From an uncultured Clostridia bacterium (GTDB taxonomy: Bacteria > Bacillota > Clostridia > Christensenellales > Borkfalkiaceae): DNA of 53,768 bases. Shown here piece by piece: positions 24,526 through 32,709 of the stretch. The stretch covers positions 1-53,768 of the forward strand of contig CALVME010000010.1 in assembly GCA_944342055.1 (NCBI GenBank). The letters run 5' to 3'. Under the pieces are notes generated by a model that saw nothing but the letters and a program-made list of their open reading frames with translations, did not search any database and was not told the DNA's origin. How positions within the stretch are numbered: the first letter of the stretch is position 1; every line of letters begins with the position of its first letter. The translations under genes and the position numbers were made by a program.

Positions 24526-27500
24526 TTACTTTTTCTTTTTCGGATCGACATAGGCGTTGGTGACGTGCACTTTGTGCATCTTCACGCGCTTAGCGATCTT
24601 CTTGACGAGGAGCAGAACGAGCACGATCACCAGAACGACAGCCAGAACGATGGAGGAAGCGAACAGCCATACGTTGTATTCGGGTTCCGTCGCCGTGTCG
24701 GTGTCCGTGTCGGTGTCGTCGTCCGTATCGCTCGAAGAGGGAGTAACCGTGGTTTCAAGCGGGCTGAAGTCTACAAACGTCGTGAACGTGTATTCTTCGT
24801 CGCTGGAAGTGCGGTCCTCATAGTAGAGGTACGCGACCGTCTCTGCATAGCTCGACTGTACATAGTCGGCGTACAGATCGCCTTCGTCCTCGGTGTCGAG
24901 CTCTTCGTCATAGCGAAGATAATCGTTCGTATCGCGGTAAGTGAAGGTATAGTAGATCGCGTCGTCGTACCACTTCACGTCGTCTTCGGTGTAATCGGTG
25001 GGCTTGTTCTCGTTGATCGCGTCGATCGCGTCGGTCAGCAGTCCGCTGTAGTTTTCGGAGAGGTCGGCGGTCGCTACCGTATCGAACATGACATAGCTGC
25101 CTGCCTCACTCTTGACGGAGCCGTCGCGGGAGCCGCTGAACACTTCCAGGCGATAATTCTTTGATTCGCTGCCCGTGTGGATGAAGAAGTTGACGGTGAC
25201 CCATTTGTTTGCGACGTCGTCTCCGTCCACGACGGTATAGCACTCGGCCTTTTGCTGCGTATAGCGGGCATATGCGTGGTCGAAGTCGGTCACAGGTACC
25301 GAGTAGACGCCCGTCTCGTCGTCATAGCGCGCATAGTACGCTCCGTCTTCGGGATTGTACCAGAACGCGACGAGTTCATCCGCCGTGATGAGGTTGTTGT
25401 CGTCGTCCTTCTCATAAGCCGAGAGGTTCGCGTAGTTCTTGTCGTCGCTGCCGTCCGCTCTTCTGTAAAGGCCGTTTTTGTCTTCGTCCTCGTTGTTGTT
25501 GTACAGATATACGATGTCCTTCTCGTCGTCGAATTCGTCGGAAGCGGGATCGACGGCGCATACGTTGTTGTCATCGTCGTACCAGTACGTCACCGTCGGC
25601 GTCTCCAGGGTGAGCGGCGTGTTGTATCCGTCCGTGAGGGAGGTCGTGTCCATCAGATAGATGTAAGCGACGGCGCCCTTGCTGACTTTGACCTTGACGG
25701 AGATCGCACGGTAAGTGCTCGTGGAGATCGAGGTGGACTTGCCGATGTAACCGTAGGACTGTTCTACCGTGTTGACGATGAGGAGCGGCTGATTGGACGT
25801 GCCGATGATCTTGTTCCACCAGTTGTCCGCGTTGAGCGCGTTGGTGAGCGAGGTGTTCTCCGACGTCGCGATGCGCAGCAGCTCGGTGATCCAGGACGCA
25901 TTGTTGTTCCAATAGTTCTGCGCGTAAGCCTTGTTCAGAAGACCTGCGTTTTCGTTGCTGTTGGCGTAGGAATAATCGGTGCCGCCGACGTAGATGCTGC
26001 CGCCGTCCACGCCCGTATAATTCTGCGGCGTGCCGAGCCCTTCTTCTATGGCGCTGTCGTCGCTGTAGATGACGGAGTCGAAGCCCGTCGAAGAGAGCGC
26101 CTGCGTGTTATTATATAAGGAAATCGTCTGGATATACGATCCGGTCGTGACGGCATTGTATTCCGCCTTGCTCATCTTAGCGGAAGCGAAGTTTGCAAAC
26201 GCCGCATATCCGGGGAGGTAGCTTGCGTTCGTCGTGCCGACGATGGTCGTGGGACCGTAAGAGAATTCTAAAGAGAAGGTCTTCTCGCTCTTCGTCGTGT
26301 TGGCGACGAGGAAGGCGCATTTGACCCAGCCGTTGTAGAGGTCGGTTTTTTCGTCCGTGTCCACCGTGGCTACGGTCGTGGAATCGAAGGCGGTGATGGT
26401 GGATTTCGTCTCGACGTCGACGACGGAGGCAGAGGCGCCCGTGTAACCGTTCATCTCAGAGGTCTTGACCCAGAACGTGATGAGAAGATAGCTCTCGGGA
26501 GCGAGTTTGAAGGAGGGCGCGGATACTTTCGCGGTATATGCCGCACCGCCTGCGCTGAGCAGGACGATCATGTCGTCGCTGTTGTCGAAGGGATAGGAGC
26601 CGAGCCCGTCGGTGACAAATTTGTCGAGGTAACGGTTGCCGCTGCGGGCGCGGATCTCGTCTGCGCTCTCAAAGAGGAGCAGGTCGGAAGAAGCGTCCAG
26701 CGTAAGTCCGCGATAGACCTTGCCGTCCCGGGAGGGAACGCTCGTGTAGGAGACGTTGCCGTATTTTTCGACGGTCGGCGCGATCTCCGCGCTCAGGGAA
26801 GAGATCTTGTCTTCCGCGCGATAGAGGTCGGAGGCAAACACGGTGTCCGAAAGGTTGTCCGCTTCGAACACGCGGTCTTCGCCTTCGTCTTCCGTGTCGC
26901 AGGAGGGAACGGATACGGTCGCCGCTTCGTACGCCTCGTTGTCGATGATCTCGCAGGTCACGTCGTCGAAGAACGCATAGCCCTGCACATATTCGAATTT
27001 GTTGTTGCCGCCGCCGTGTCCGAGGCCGAGCACGATTGTGAAGGAGCTGGACTGGAGAGCGTCTCCGCGCAGATACAGAGTGTAGAGCTGCCAGCCGTTG
27101 TTTTCGGTGACAGAAGAGGTGTCGATGTTTTTGATCTCAAAGGGATCGTACGTCGTGCCGCCCACCGTCTGCGTCACGGAGATGTATGCGCCTCTGTTTT
27201 TGGAAACTTCCGTGCCGTTGTTGAAGGTCAGATCTGCCGTCTTGACCCAGACAGAGAGCTTGGCGGACGTATTCGCGGAGAGGGTCACCTGCGTGCCCGC
27301 GGTGTATTTCTGCGCCGTGCCGTAGCCGTCGGAGCGGTAATTGTGGATCATCAATACGTTCGTTTCCCCGTCCGAATCGGCGGTGCCGTCGTAATCGTGC
27401 GTGCCGGGATTTTCGCAGGTCGGAACGTCGTCGATGTCGATGTTGTAGGAGACATAGTCTTCAAAATCGCTCGTGGAATCGATGTCGCATTCGTCGTAGA

Positions 27501-27906
27501 ATTTGAGGCGATCGTAGATGGATGCCTCGTCCCAGAGCTCTGCCGCGGTCTCTTCGTCGGGAAGGGCGGTCTTGCTCTCAGTCATGTTTTCCCAATCGCT
27601 CTTGTTCGTGTTGACGATGCCGGATGCGCGGGCGGAGGAAAGCGCGGAGCTGCTGCCGCTCGAATCGGAAGAGCGCGTCCAGTTGTTGGGGCTGGTGACG
27701 ATCACGGTCGTCTCGCTTTCCGTGTAAAACTCAAAGTTTCCGTTTTGGATCCTCTGGGTATCGGTCTGCGTGGTTTCCGTGTTTTCGGTTTCCTCCTCCG
27801 AAGTTCCGCATCCGCTCAGAAGTGTGACGGGAGCGAGCATCAGCGCCGCGGAAAGCGCGATCGCCAAAGCTCTCTTCGTCTTTTTGTTTTGATGATTAGC
27901 TGTCAT
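24526..27906 (-). CDS. Very large surface lipoprotein with C-terminal transmembrane anchor
   Basis: The 1126-residue protein begins with a lipoprotein signal (APVTLLSGC, Cys33) and a Thr/Glu/Ser-rich linker. It then has several beta-rich stretches resembling carbohydrate-binding jelly rolls: RIQNGNFEFYTESE, LYTLYLRGDALQSSSFTIVLGLG with AFFDDVTCEI, and LLITFWVKTSEMNGYTG. Late in the chain come Asp/Tyr-rich segments (NNNEDEDKNGLYRRADGSDDK), then a TDDDTDTDTDTATEP linker, one helix (VWLFASSIVLAVVLVIVLVLLLV) and a Lys-rich tail. Lipid anchor and C-terminal helix together are unusual. I do not recognise the family; glycan or cell-wall binding is a guess. Confidence 0.85.
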   Translation of the reverse strand: MTANHQNKKTKRALAIALSAALMLAPVTLLSGCGTSEEETENTETTQTDTQRIQNGNFEFYTESETTVIVTSPNNWTRSSDSSGSSSALSSARASGIVNTNKSDWENMTESKTALPDEETAAELWDEASIYDRLKFYDECDIDSTSDFEDYVSYNIDIDDVPTCENPGTHDYDGTADSDGETNVLMIHNYRSDGYGTAQKYTAGTQVTLSANTSAKLSVWVKTADLTFNNGTEVSKNRGAYISVTQTVGGTTYDPFEIKNIDTSSVTENNGWQLYTLYLRGDALQSSSFTIVLGLGHGGGNNKFEYVQGYAFFDDVTCEIIDNEAYEAATVSVPSCDTEDEGEDRVFEADNLSDTVFASDLYRAEDKISSLSAEIAPTVEKYGNVSYTSVPSRDGKVYRGLTLDASSDLLLFESADEIRARSGNRYLDKFVTDGLGSYPFDNSDDMIVLLSAGGAAYTAKVSAPSFKLAPESYLLITFWVKTSEMNGYTGASASVVDVETKSTITAFDSTTVATVDTDEKTDLYNGWVKCAFLVANTTKSEKTFSLEFSYGPTTIVGTTNASYLPGYAAFANFASAKMSKAEYNAVTTGSYIQTISLYNNTQALSSTGFDSVIYSDDSAIEEGLGTPQNYTGVDGGSIYVGGTDYSYANSNENAGLLNKAYAQNYWNNNASWITELLRIATSENTSLTNALNADNWWNKIIGTSNQPLLIVNTVEQSYGYIGKSTSISTSTYRAISVKVKVSKGAVAYIYLMDTTSLTDGYNTPLTLETPTVTYWYDDDNNVCAVDPASDEFDDEKDIVYLYNNNEDEDKNGLYRRADGSDDKNYANLSAYEKDDDNNLITADELVAFWYNPEDGAYYARYDDETGVYSVPVTDFDHAYARYTQQKAECYTVVDGDDVANKWVTVNFFIHTGSESKNYRLEVFSGSRDGSVKSEAGSYVMFDTVATADLSENYSGLLTDAIDAINENKPTDYTEDDVKWYDDAIYYTFTYRDTNDYLRYDEELDTEDEGDLYADYVQSSYAETVAYLYYEDRTSSDEEYTFTTFVDFSPLETTVTPSSSDTDDDTDTDTDTATEPEYNVWLFASSIVLAVVLVIVLVLLLVKKIAKRVKMHKVHVTNAYVDPKKKK

Positions 27907-27949
27907 ATTTGAATTCCTTATCCGTATTATTGAAGAGTTATACTCCGAT

Positions 27950-27978
27950 ATTGTAATATAAAGTCAAAAGAATGGCAA
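27950..27978 (-). promoter_or_regulatory. Promoter of the large lipoprotein gene
   Basis: Minus strand -35 TTGCCA (27978-27973), 17-base spacer, -10 TACAAT (27955-27950). The interval 27979-28085 toward the divergent TauE genes is A/T-rich with no clear second promoter. Confidence 0.65.
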
Positions 27979-28097
27979 GCAATCGCGGTTGTTTTTTGGA
28001 AAAATTTTTTTGATAATTTTGAAAAAATCACGAAAAATGATAGTGAAGGACGCGCAAAAAAGGTGCGCGGGGCGAAGCAGGCAAAGGAGGCGCAAAC

Positions 28098-28451
28098 ATG
28101 AGGAGCGCAAAATGGAAAATGGCTGCGGCGGGCGGAGCGGTCGGGCTTCTGAACGGGGCGTTCGGGGGCGGAGGAGGTATGGCGGTCGTACCTTTTTTGG
28201 TCTCGCTCGGGTTTACGCAGAAGGAGGCGCACGCCACGGCGCTCCTCGTCATTCTGCCCGTATGCCTCGTCTCGGCGGTCGTCTATCTCTTTCGGGGGCA
28301 TATCGAGATGAGCGCCTTTCTGCCCGTCGCGCTCGGTTCGACGGCGGGAGGGATGCTCGGCGCGATGCTTCTGCCCCGCCTGGGGGGAAGGACGGTGCGA
28401 TGTCTGTTCGCCGCGCTCATGTTCGCGGCGGGAGCGAGGATGCTGTTTTGA
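28098..28451 (+). CDS. TauE/SafE (TSUP) half-size membrane protein, N-half
   Basis: A 117-residue protein with four hydrophobic segments starting GGAVGLLNGAFGGGGGMAVVPFLVSLGF, the glycine-rich TauE/SafE first-helix motif, and ending in CLFAALMFAAGARMLF. Full TSUP transporters are about 250 residues and consist of two such halves. ATG 28098 follows AAAGGAGG. It ends in TTGA, where the TTG is the start of the second half. Substrates of the family are sulfite, sulfonates or other anions. Confidence 0.87.
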   Translation: MRSAKWKMAAAGGAVGLLNGAFGGGGGMAVVPFLVSLGFTQKEAHATALLVILPVCLVSAVVYLFRGHIEMSAFLPVALGSTAGGMLGAMLLPRLGGRTVRCLFAALMFAAGARMLF

Positions 28452-28825
28452 GCTTTTACGTCTATTTTCTGGCAGGTTTTCTGGCGGGCATTCCGGGCGG
28501 CATGGGCATGGGCGGCGGCACTCTGCTCATTCCCGCGCTGACCGTCTTTCTTGCCGTGCCGCAACAGAGCGCGCAGGGGCTCAACCTGCTCTCGTTTTTG
28601 CCCATGGCGCTCTTTGTTTTGCCCAAACATAAGAAAAACGGGCTGCTGAAGACGGAAGGACTTTGGAGATTGATCTTGCCCGCGCTGCTTTTCTCCGCGC
28701 TGGGGAGCTTTTGTGCCACGGCGATGGACGGAGAACTTTTGCGAAAATTGTTCGGCGCTTTTCTCGTCGCGCTCTCGCTCATTCAGTTTACAAAAGAAAA
28801 AAAATCGGATAAAATAGGGGCATGA
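28448..28825 (+). CDS. TauE/SafE (TSUP) half-size membrane protein, C-half
   Basis: The 125-residue protein starts at TTG 28448, in a 4-base overlap with the stop of the first half; no ATG or GTG in this frame fits the conserved start. It opens with FLAGFLAGIPGGMGMGGGTLLIPAL, the same glycine motif as its neighbour, followed by SAQGLNLLSFLPMALFVL. The two are probably translated together and form a heterodimeric transporter. It overlaps the following HAD gene by ATGA. Confidence 0.85.
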   Translation: MSFYVYFLAGFLAGIPGGMGMGGGTLLIPALTVFLAVPQQSAQGLNLLSFLPMALFVLPKHKKNGLLKTEGLWRLILPALLFSALGSFCATAMDGELLRKLFGAFLVALSLIQFTKEKKSDKIGA

Positions 28826-29466
28826 AGTACTTACTGTTTGATTTGGACGGCACATTGACCGATCCGTACGAAGGCATCACCAAGAGCATTCTCTATGCAC
28901 TCTCCGCCGTCGGCGTCTACGACGACGATCCGCAAAAACTCAGAAATTGCATCGGACCTCCGCTGAATTACAGCTTCTCCGAGATCTATCGCCTTCCTCC
29001 CGACCGCGTCCCGTTCGCGATCCGCAAATACCGCGAGCGCTACGGCGAGGTCGGACTGTTTGAAAACGAGCCGCTCCCCGGCGCGCTCGAGGCGCTCAAG
29101 GCGTTCAAAGAGGCGGGCATGAAGATGGCGGTCGCGTCTTCGAAGCCCAAGCCCTTCGTCGATCGCATCGTGGATAAATTCGGGTTTGCGCCCTACTTTG
29201 ACGCCGTCGTCGGGAGCGGACTGGACGGAAAACTGAACACGAAGACGCTCGTCATGCGCGAAGCGATGCGGCTGCTCGACGCGAAAGCGGGTGAGACGGT
29301 GATGATCGGCGACAGAAAACACGACGTTTTGGGCGCAAAGGAATGCGGCGTAAAATGCGTCGGGATCGAGACGGGCTATGCGGAAGAGGGCGAACTTGCC
29401 GCCGCAGGCGCCGATCGGATCGTAAAAAATTTCCCTGAACTGACAAAGTTGTTGTTATCCGTGTGA
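28822..29466 (+). CDS. HAD family hydrolase (phosphoglycolate phosphatase-like)
   Basis: The 214-residue enzyme has motif I LLFDLDGTLTDP (nucleophile Asp7, acid Asp9), a C1 cap, motif II VASSKPK, and motif IV MIGDRKHDVLGAKECG. Length and cap fit the Gph/PpaX/YjjG group. It dephosphorylates small phosphometabolites; substrate not determinable. Start overlaps the TauE half gene (ATGA 28822-28825). Confidence 0.9.
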   Translation: MKYLLFDLDGTLTDPYEGITKSILYALSAVGVYDDDPQKLRNCIGPPLNYSFSEIYRLPPDRVPFAIRKYRERYGEVGLFENEPLPGALEALKAFKEAGMKMAVASSKPKPFVDRIVDKFGFAPYFDAVVGSGLDGKLNTKTLVMREAMRLLDAKAGETVMIGDRKHDVLGAKECGVKCVGIETGYAEEGELAAAGADRIVKNFPELTKLLLSV

Positions 29467-29503
29467 ATTTTCTGTGTTTTGAGAAAAAATATTCAAAAAG
29501 GTA

Positions 29504-29532
29504 TGGACAAATGCCGAAACCTGTGTTAAAAT
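29504..29532 (+). promoter_or_regulatory. Promoter of the ppx gene
   Basis: -35 TGGACA (29504-29509), 17-base spacer, -10 TAAAAT (29527-29532). Leader of about 65 bases. Confidence 0.7.
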
Positions 29533-29603
29533 AACCGCAGACTAAAGTATTGTTAGTATTCTGTAGATTTGTGCGCATAGGGGTTATGCGCCGGGTGGTT
29601 GAC

Positions 29604-31118
29604 ATGGAAAAAATCGGTATTATTGACCTGGGCTCCAATTCGGCTCGTCTCGTGATCGTCAATCTGTTCGCTGACGGTTTTTTTATGGTGGTGGACGAGC
29701 TCAAAGAATCCGTTCGTCTTGGACAAGACATGGAGCGAGACGGTTTTTTAAAGCCGCAGAGAGTTGCTGAAACGATCAAAACGCTGAAAATGTTCAAAAA
29801 GCTGTGCGATGCGAGCGAAGTGTCCCGCATCATAGCGGTCGCGACGGCGGCGGTCCGCCGCGCAAAAAACCAGCGCTCTTTTCTGGACGAGATCCAGGCG
29901 ACCTGCGGGATCCGCATTTCCGTGCTGTCTTCGGAAGAGGAGGCGCTCCTCGTCTACCGCGGCGTCATCAATACGATGGACGTCCCGAAGGGCGTTATCC
30001 TGGAGATCGGCGGCGGAAGCACGAAAATCGTCTATTACAATCGGCGCAACCTGCTCTCCTATGAGACGCTGCCCTTCGGCGCGGTGACGCTGACCGATCT
30101 GTTTTCGGGCGAGGGCGTCAAGCCTGAGGAAGAGGCCGCAAAGATCGAGGAGTTCTTTACCGAACAGCTCAAAACCGTACCCTGGCTCAAACAGCTCGAT
30201 CCGGACGTACAGATGATCGGCGTGGGCGGTTCTTTCCGCAGCATCTGCAAGATCAGCAAGATGATCAAAAAATATCCCCTCGACACCGTGCACAATTACA
30301 CGATTTCCGAGGAGGATTTTGCCTTTATTTACAACACGGTAAAAGTGCTGGACATCGACAAGCGCAAGAAGATCAAGGGCATTTCTCCCACGCGCGCGGA
30401 CATTCTGCCCGCGGCGCTCGCCATCATCAAGGCGTTTATGAATTACACGGGACTGGGCGGCTTTTCGATCAGCAGCGCGGGTCTTCGCGAAGGGATCATG
30501 TTCAATCAGGCGCTCCCCTCGACGGTGGAAAAGCCCGTTACGGACGTGTTGAATTATTCTCTCCTTTCGCTCGTGAAATATTACGGCACGGAGGAAAAAC
30601 ACGTCGAGCATGTCGTTGCGCTCAGCGTTCAGCTGTTCAAACAGCTTCGCGTGCTGCATAAATTTTCCAGACAATATCTGCGCGTGCTCAAGATCGCCGC
30701 GACGTTGCACGACTGCGGCACGAGGATCAAACATTACGATCATCCCAAGCACAGCCAGTACATGATCTTAAACGCCACTCTTTACGGCGTATCTCACAGG
30801 GACATCGTGCTGGCGGCGTTCGTCGCGGGATTGCACAGAAAGGATGAGTTCAACGCGACGGAATGGGCGAAATACAAGGACATCGTGCAAGAGGAAGATC
30901 TGGACGCGGTCAAAAAGCTCGGCGTGATCCTGCGGATCGCGGAGAGCCTCGATCGGAGCATGTCCGGGGTCATCAAAGGCATCAATTGCGACGTGCTCGG
31001 CGACTCCGTCATCATGAAGACGGAGGTGGACGGCGACGCAACGCTCGAGATTCGGGACGCGATGAACGCCAATACGGAGTTCAAGCGGGCATTCCGCAAG
31101 AATCTCGAAATATTATAA
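29604..31118 (+). CDS. ppx: Exopolyphosphatase / guanosine pentaphosphate phosphohydrolase (Ppx/GppA)
   Basis: The 504-residue protein begins MEKIGIIDLGSNSARLVIVN, the phosphate-1 loop of the ASKHA fold, and has GVILEIGGGSTKIVYY (phosphate-2 loop) and VGGSFRSICK. From about residue 330 it has an HD-type domain with LHDCGTRIKHYDHPKHSQYMI. Such enzymes degrade polyphosphate or pppGpp, tying in with the relA/spoT gene at 50764. ATG 29604 starts exactly at the conserved first strand; in-frame upstream ATGs at 29550 and 29586 would add residues with no family match. Confidence 0.92.
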   Translation: MEKIGIIDLGSNSARLVIVNLFADGFFMVVDELKESVRLGQDMERDGFLKPQRVAETIKTLKMFKKLCDASEVSRIIAVATAAVRRAKNQRSFLDEIQATCGIRISVLSSEEEALLVYRGVINTMDVPKGVILEIGGGSTKIVYYNRRNLLSYETLPFGAVTLTDLFSGEGVKPEEEAAKIEEFFTEQLKTVPWLKQLDPDVQMIGVGGSFRSICKISKMIKKYPLDTVHNYTISEEDFAFIYNTVKVLDIDKRKKIKGISPTRADILPAALAIIKAFMNYTGLGGFSISSAGLREGIMFNQALPSTVEKPVTDVLNYSLLSLVKYYGTEEKHVEHVVALSVQLFKQLRVLHKFSRQYLRVLKIAATLHDCGTRIKHYDHPKHSQYMILNATLYGVSHRDIVLAAFVAGLHRKDEFNATEWAKYKDIVQEEDLDAVKKLGVILRIAESLDRSMSGVIKGINCDVLGDSVIMKTEVDGDATLEIRDAMNANTEFKRAFRKNLEIL

Positions 31119-31126
31119 AAACGGTG

Positions 31127-31152
31127 AGCACAATGCCATAAGGCGTTGTGCT
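31127..31152 (+). terminator. Hairpin between ppx and maf (weak terminator or attenuator)
   Basis: AGCACAATGCC and GGCGTTGTGCT (one G-T pair), loop ATAA, then only TTTCGG. The short T-run suggests partial termination with readthrough into maf. Confidence 0.5.
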
Positions 31153-31174
31153 TTCGGTATAAAGCAGTGGGTTT

Positions 31175-31723
31175 ATGTTGATTTTGGCAAGCGGCTCTCC
31201 GCGCAGAAAAGAACTTCTCGGGGAACTGATCAAAGATTTTGCCGTCGTTCCCTCTCGGGAAGAGGAAGTGACGGAGGAGAAAGCGCCGGAGCGCATTGTG
31301 TGCGAACTTGCGAGAAAGAAGGCGGAATCCGTCTTTCGGGCGCATCCGACCGACTGTGTGCTCGGCGCGGACACCGTCGTCGCCTTTCAAGGTGAAATCC
31401 TGGGGAAACCCAAGGATGCGGAGGACGCAAAGCGCATGCTCCGCGCGCTTGCGGGTCAGACGCACAGCGTCTTTACGGGCGTGTGTCTGATCGCAAACGG
31501 CATCGAGACGGTGATCTGCGAGGAATCGAAGGTCACGCTTTCGCCTTTGAGCGAAGCGGACATCGGGCGGTACGTCGCGGGCGGGTCTCCGCTCGACAAG
31601 GCGGGCGCGTACGGCATTCAGGACGAAGGTATTGTGGAAACATATGAAGGAAGTTATTCCAACGTGATGGGACTTCCGGTACAAACGGTAAAGGGCTTGC
31701 TGAGGCAAGCAGAGGTGATTTGA
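31175..31723 (+). CDS. maf: Maf-family nucleotide pyrophosphatase
   Basis: The 182-residue protein has the Maf signature LASGSPRRKELL at the N terminus, GADTVVAFQGEILGKPKD, and GAYGIQDEG. Maf enzymes hydrolyse non-canonical or ordinary NTPs such as dTTP and UTP and are linked to septum formation. Its position directly in front of mreB matches the classic maf-mreB cluster. Confidence 0.94.
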   Translation: MLILASGSPRRKELLGELIKDFAVVPSREEEVTEEKAPERIVCELARKKAESVFRAHPTDCVLGADTVVAFQGEILGKPKDAEDAKRMLRALAGQTHSVFTGVCLIANGIETVICEESKVTLSPLSEADIGRYVAGGSPLDKAGAYGIQDEGIVETYEGSYSNVMGLPVQTVKGLLRQAEVI

Positions 31724-32709
31724 TGAATAAAATAGCGATCGATCTCGGATCTGCGGTGACCAAAATTTACAAAATCGGGAGCGGCATCGTGCTTGCCGAA
31801 CCTTCCTGCGTGGCGATGAACACGGCGGATTCTTCCGTCAAGGCGATCGGCGAAGACGCCAAGAACCTCATCGGCAAGACGTCGGACTATACGACCATCG
31901 TCTTCCCCGTGTTCGAAGGGGAGATCGTCAACGAAAAGCTGGCGTCGACCATGCTCAACCATTTCTTGTACAAGGCCGGCGTCAAGAGCGGCGCCGAAGC
32001 GGTGTTCTGCGTGCATTGCGGATTTGACGCGAAAGTGCAGGCGATCTATCAGAAGATCGCTTCCGCCTGCGCGTTGCGCAGGGTGTCGTTTGTGGAGAAT
32101 CCCATCCTCGCGGGACTGGGGGACGACGTCTCCTTCACGGAGGAGGAACCCGCCTTTTGCATCGACATCGGTCACGGCGTGACGGACATTGCGGCGTTCT
32201 CGTCGGACGGCATCATCGCGGGCATCTCCATGAACATCGGCGGCGGCAGCATCGACGTACATATCATCGATCACCTTGCGGAGCTTTACGGGCTCAAGAT
32301 CGGCACGCTGACGAGCGAAAAAGTCAAAATGACGGTGGGCAGTCTGTTTGAAACGGACAACCAGAGCATGGTGGTGAGCGGCAGAGAGATGGCGACGGGC
32401 AAACCCGTCTCCAAAGTCGTCTATGCGCCCGACCTGTATTTCCCGTTGCAGGCGCACATCGACAAGATCATCGAGTATGCCCTGCTCGTGCTCGGCAAAC
32501 TTCCCGCCGAAGTTTCGGCGGTCATCCGCAAAAACGGCATCCATATTTCGGGAGGCACGGCGAAGATCGCCGGCATCCGCGAGTATTTCGCAAAACAGTT
32601 GCAGATGGACGTGCATCTCGGCGAAGAGCCGCAGATGTCCGTCATCTTAGGCGGCGGCAGAGTGGTGGGCAATCCCGAATTGCTGCGCCGCGTCAGGGCG
32701 GAAGTGTGA
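31723..32709 (+). CDS. mreB: MreB-like rod-shape actin homologue
   Basis: The 328-residue ASKHA protein begins MNKIAIDLGSAVTKIY (phosphate-1 loop) and has FCIDIGHGVTDIAAFS (phosphate-2), ISMNIGGGSIDVHII and HISGGTAKIAGIREYF (adenosine loop). ATG 31723 follows AGAGGTGA. The phosphate-2 Gly-Gly-Gly-Thr of typical MreB is GHGVT here, so it is somewhat divergent. No mreC or mreD follows; the next gene, in GTGA overlap, is a membrane glycosyltransferase-like protein. It would guide lateral wall synthesis. Confidence 0.87.
   Translation: MNKIAIDLGSAVTKIYKIGSGIVLAEPSCVAMNTADSSVKAIGEDAKNLIGKTSDYTTIVFPVFEGEIVNEKLASTMLNHFLYKAGVKSGAEAVFCVHCGFDAKVQAIYQKIASACALRRVSFVENPILAGLGDDVSFTEEEPAFCIDIGHGVTDIAAFSSDGIIAGISMNIGGGSIDVHIIDHLAELYGLKIGTLTSEKVKMTVGSLFETDNQSMVVSGREMATGKPVSKVVYAPDLYFPLQAHIDKIIEYALLVLGKLPAEVSAVIRKNGIHISGGTAKIAGIREYFAKQLQMDVHLGEEPQMSVILGGGRVVGNPELLRRVRAEV

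Noticed and set aside
24034-25164. A plus-strand open frame running through the terminator at 24462-24502
   Set aside because: It crosses a perfect 18-base terminator and is antisense to the large lipoprotein gene.
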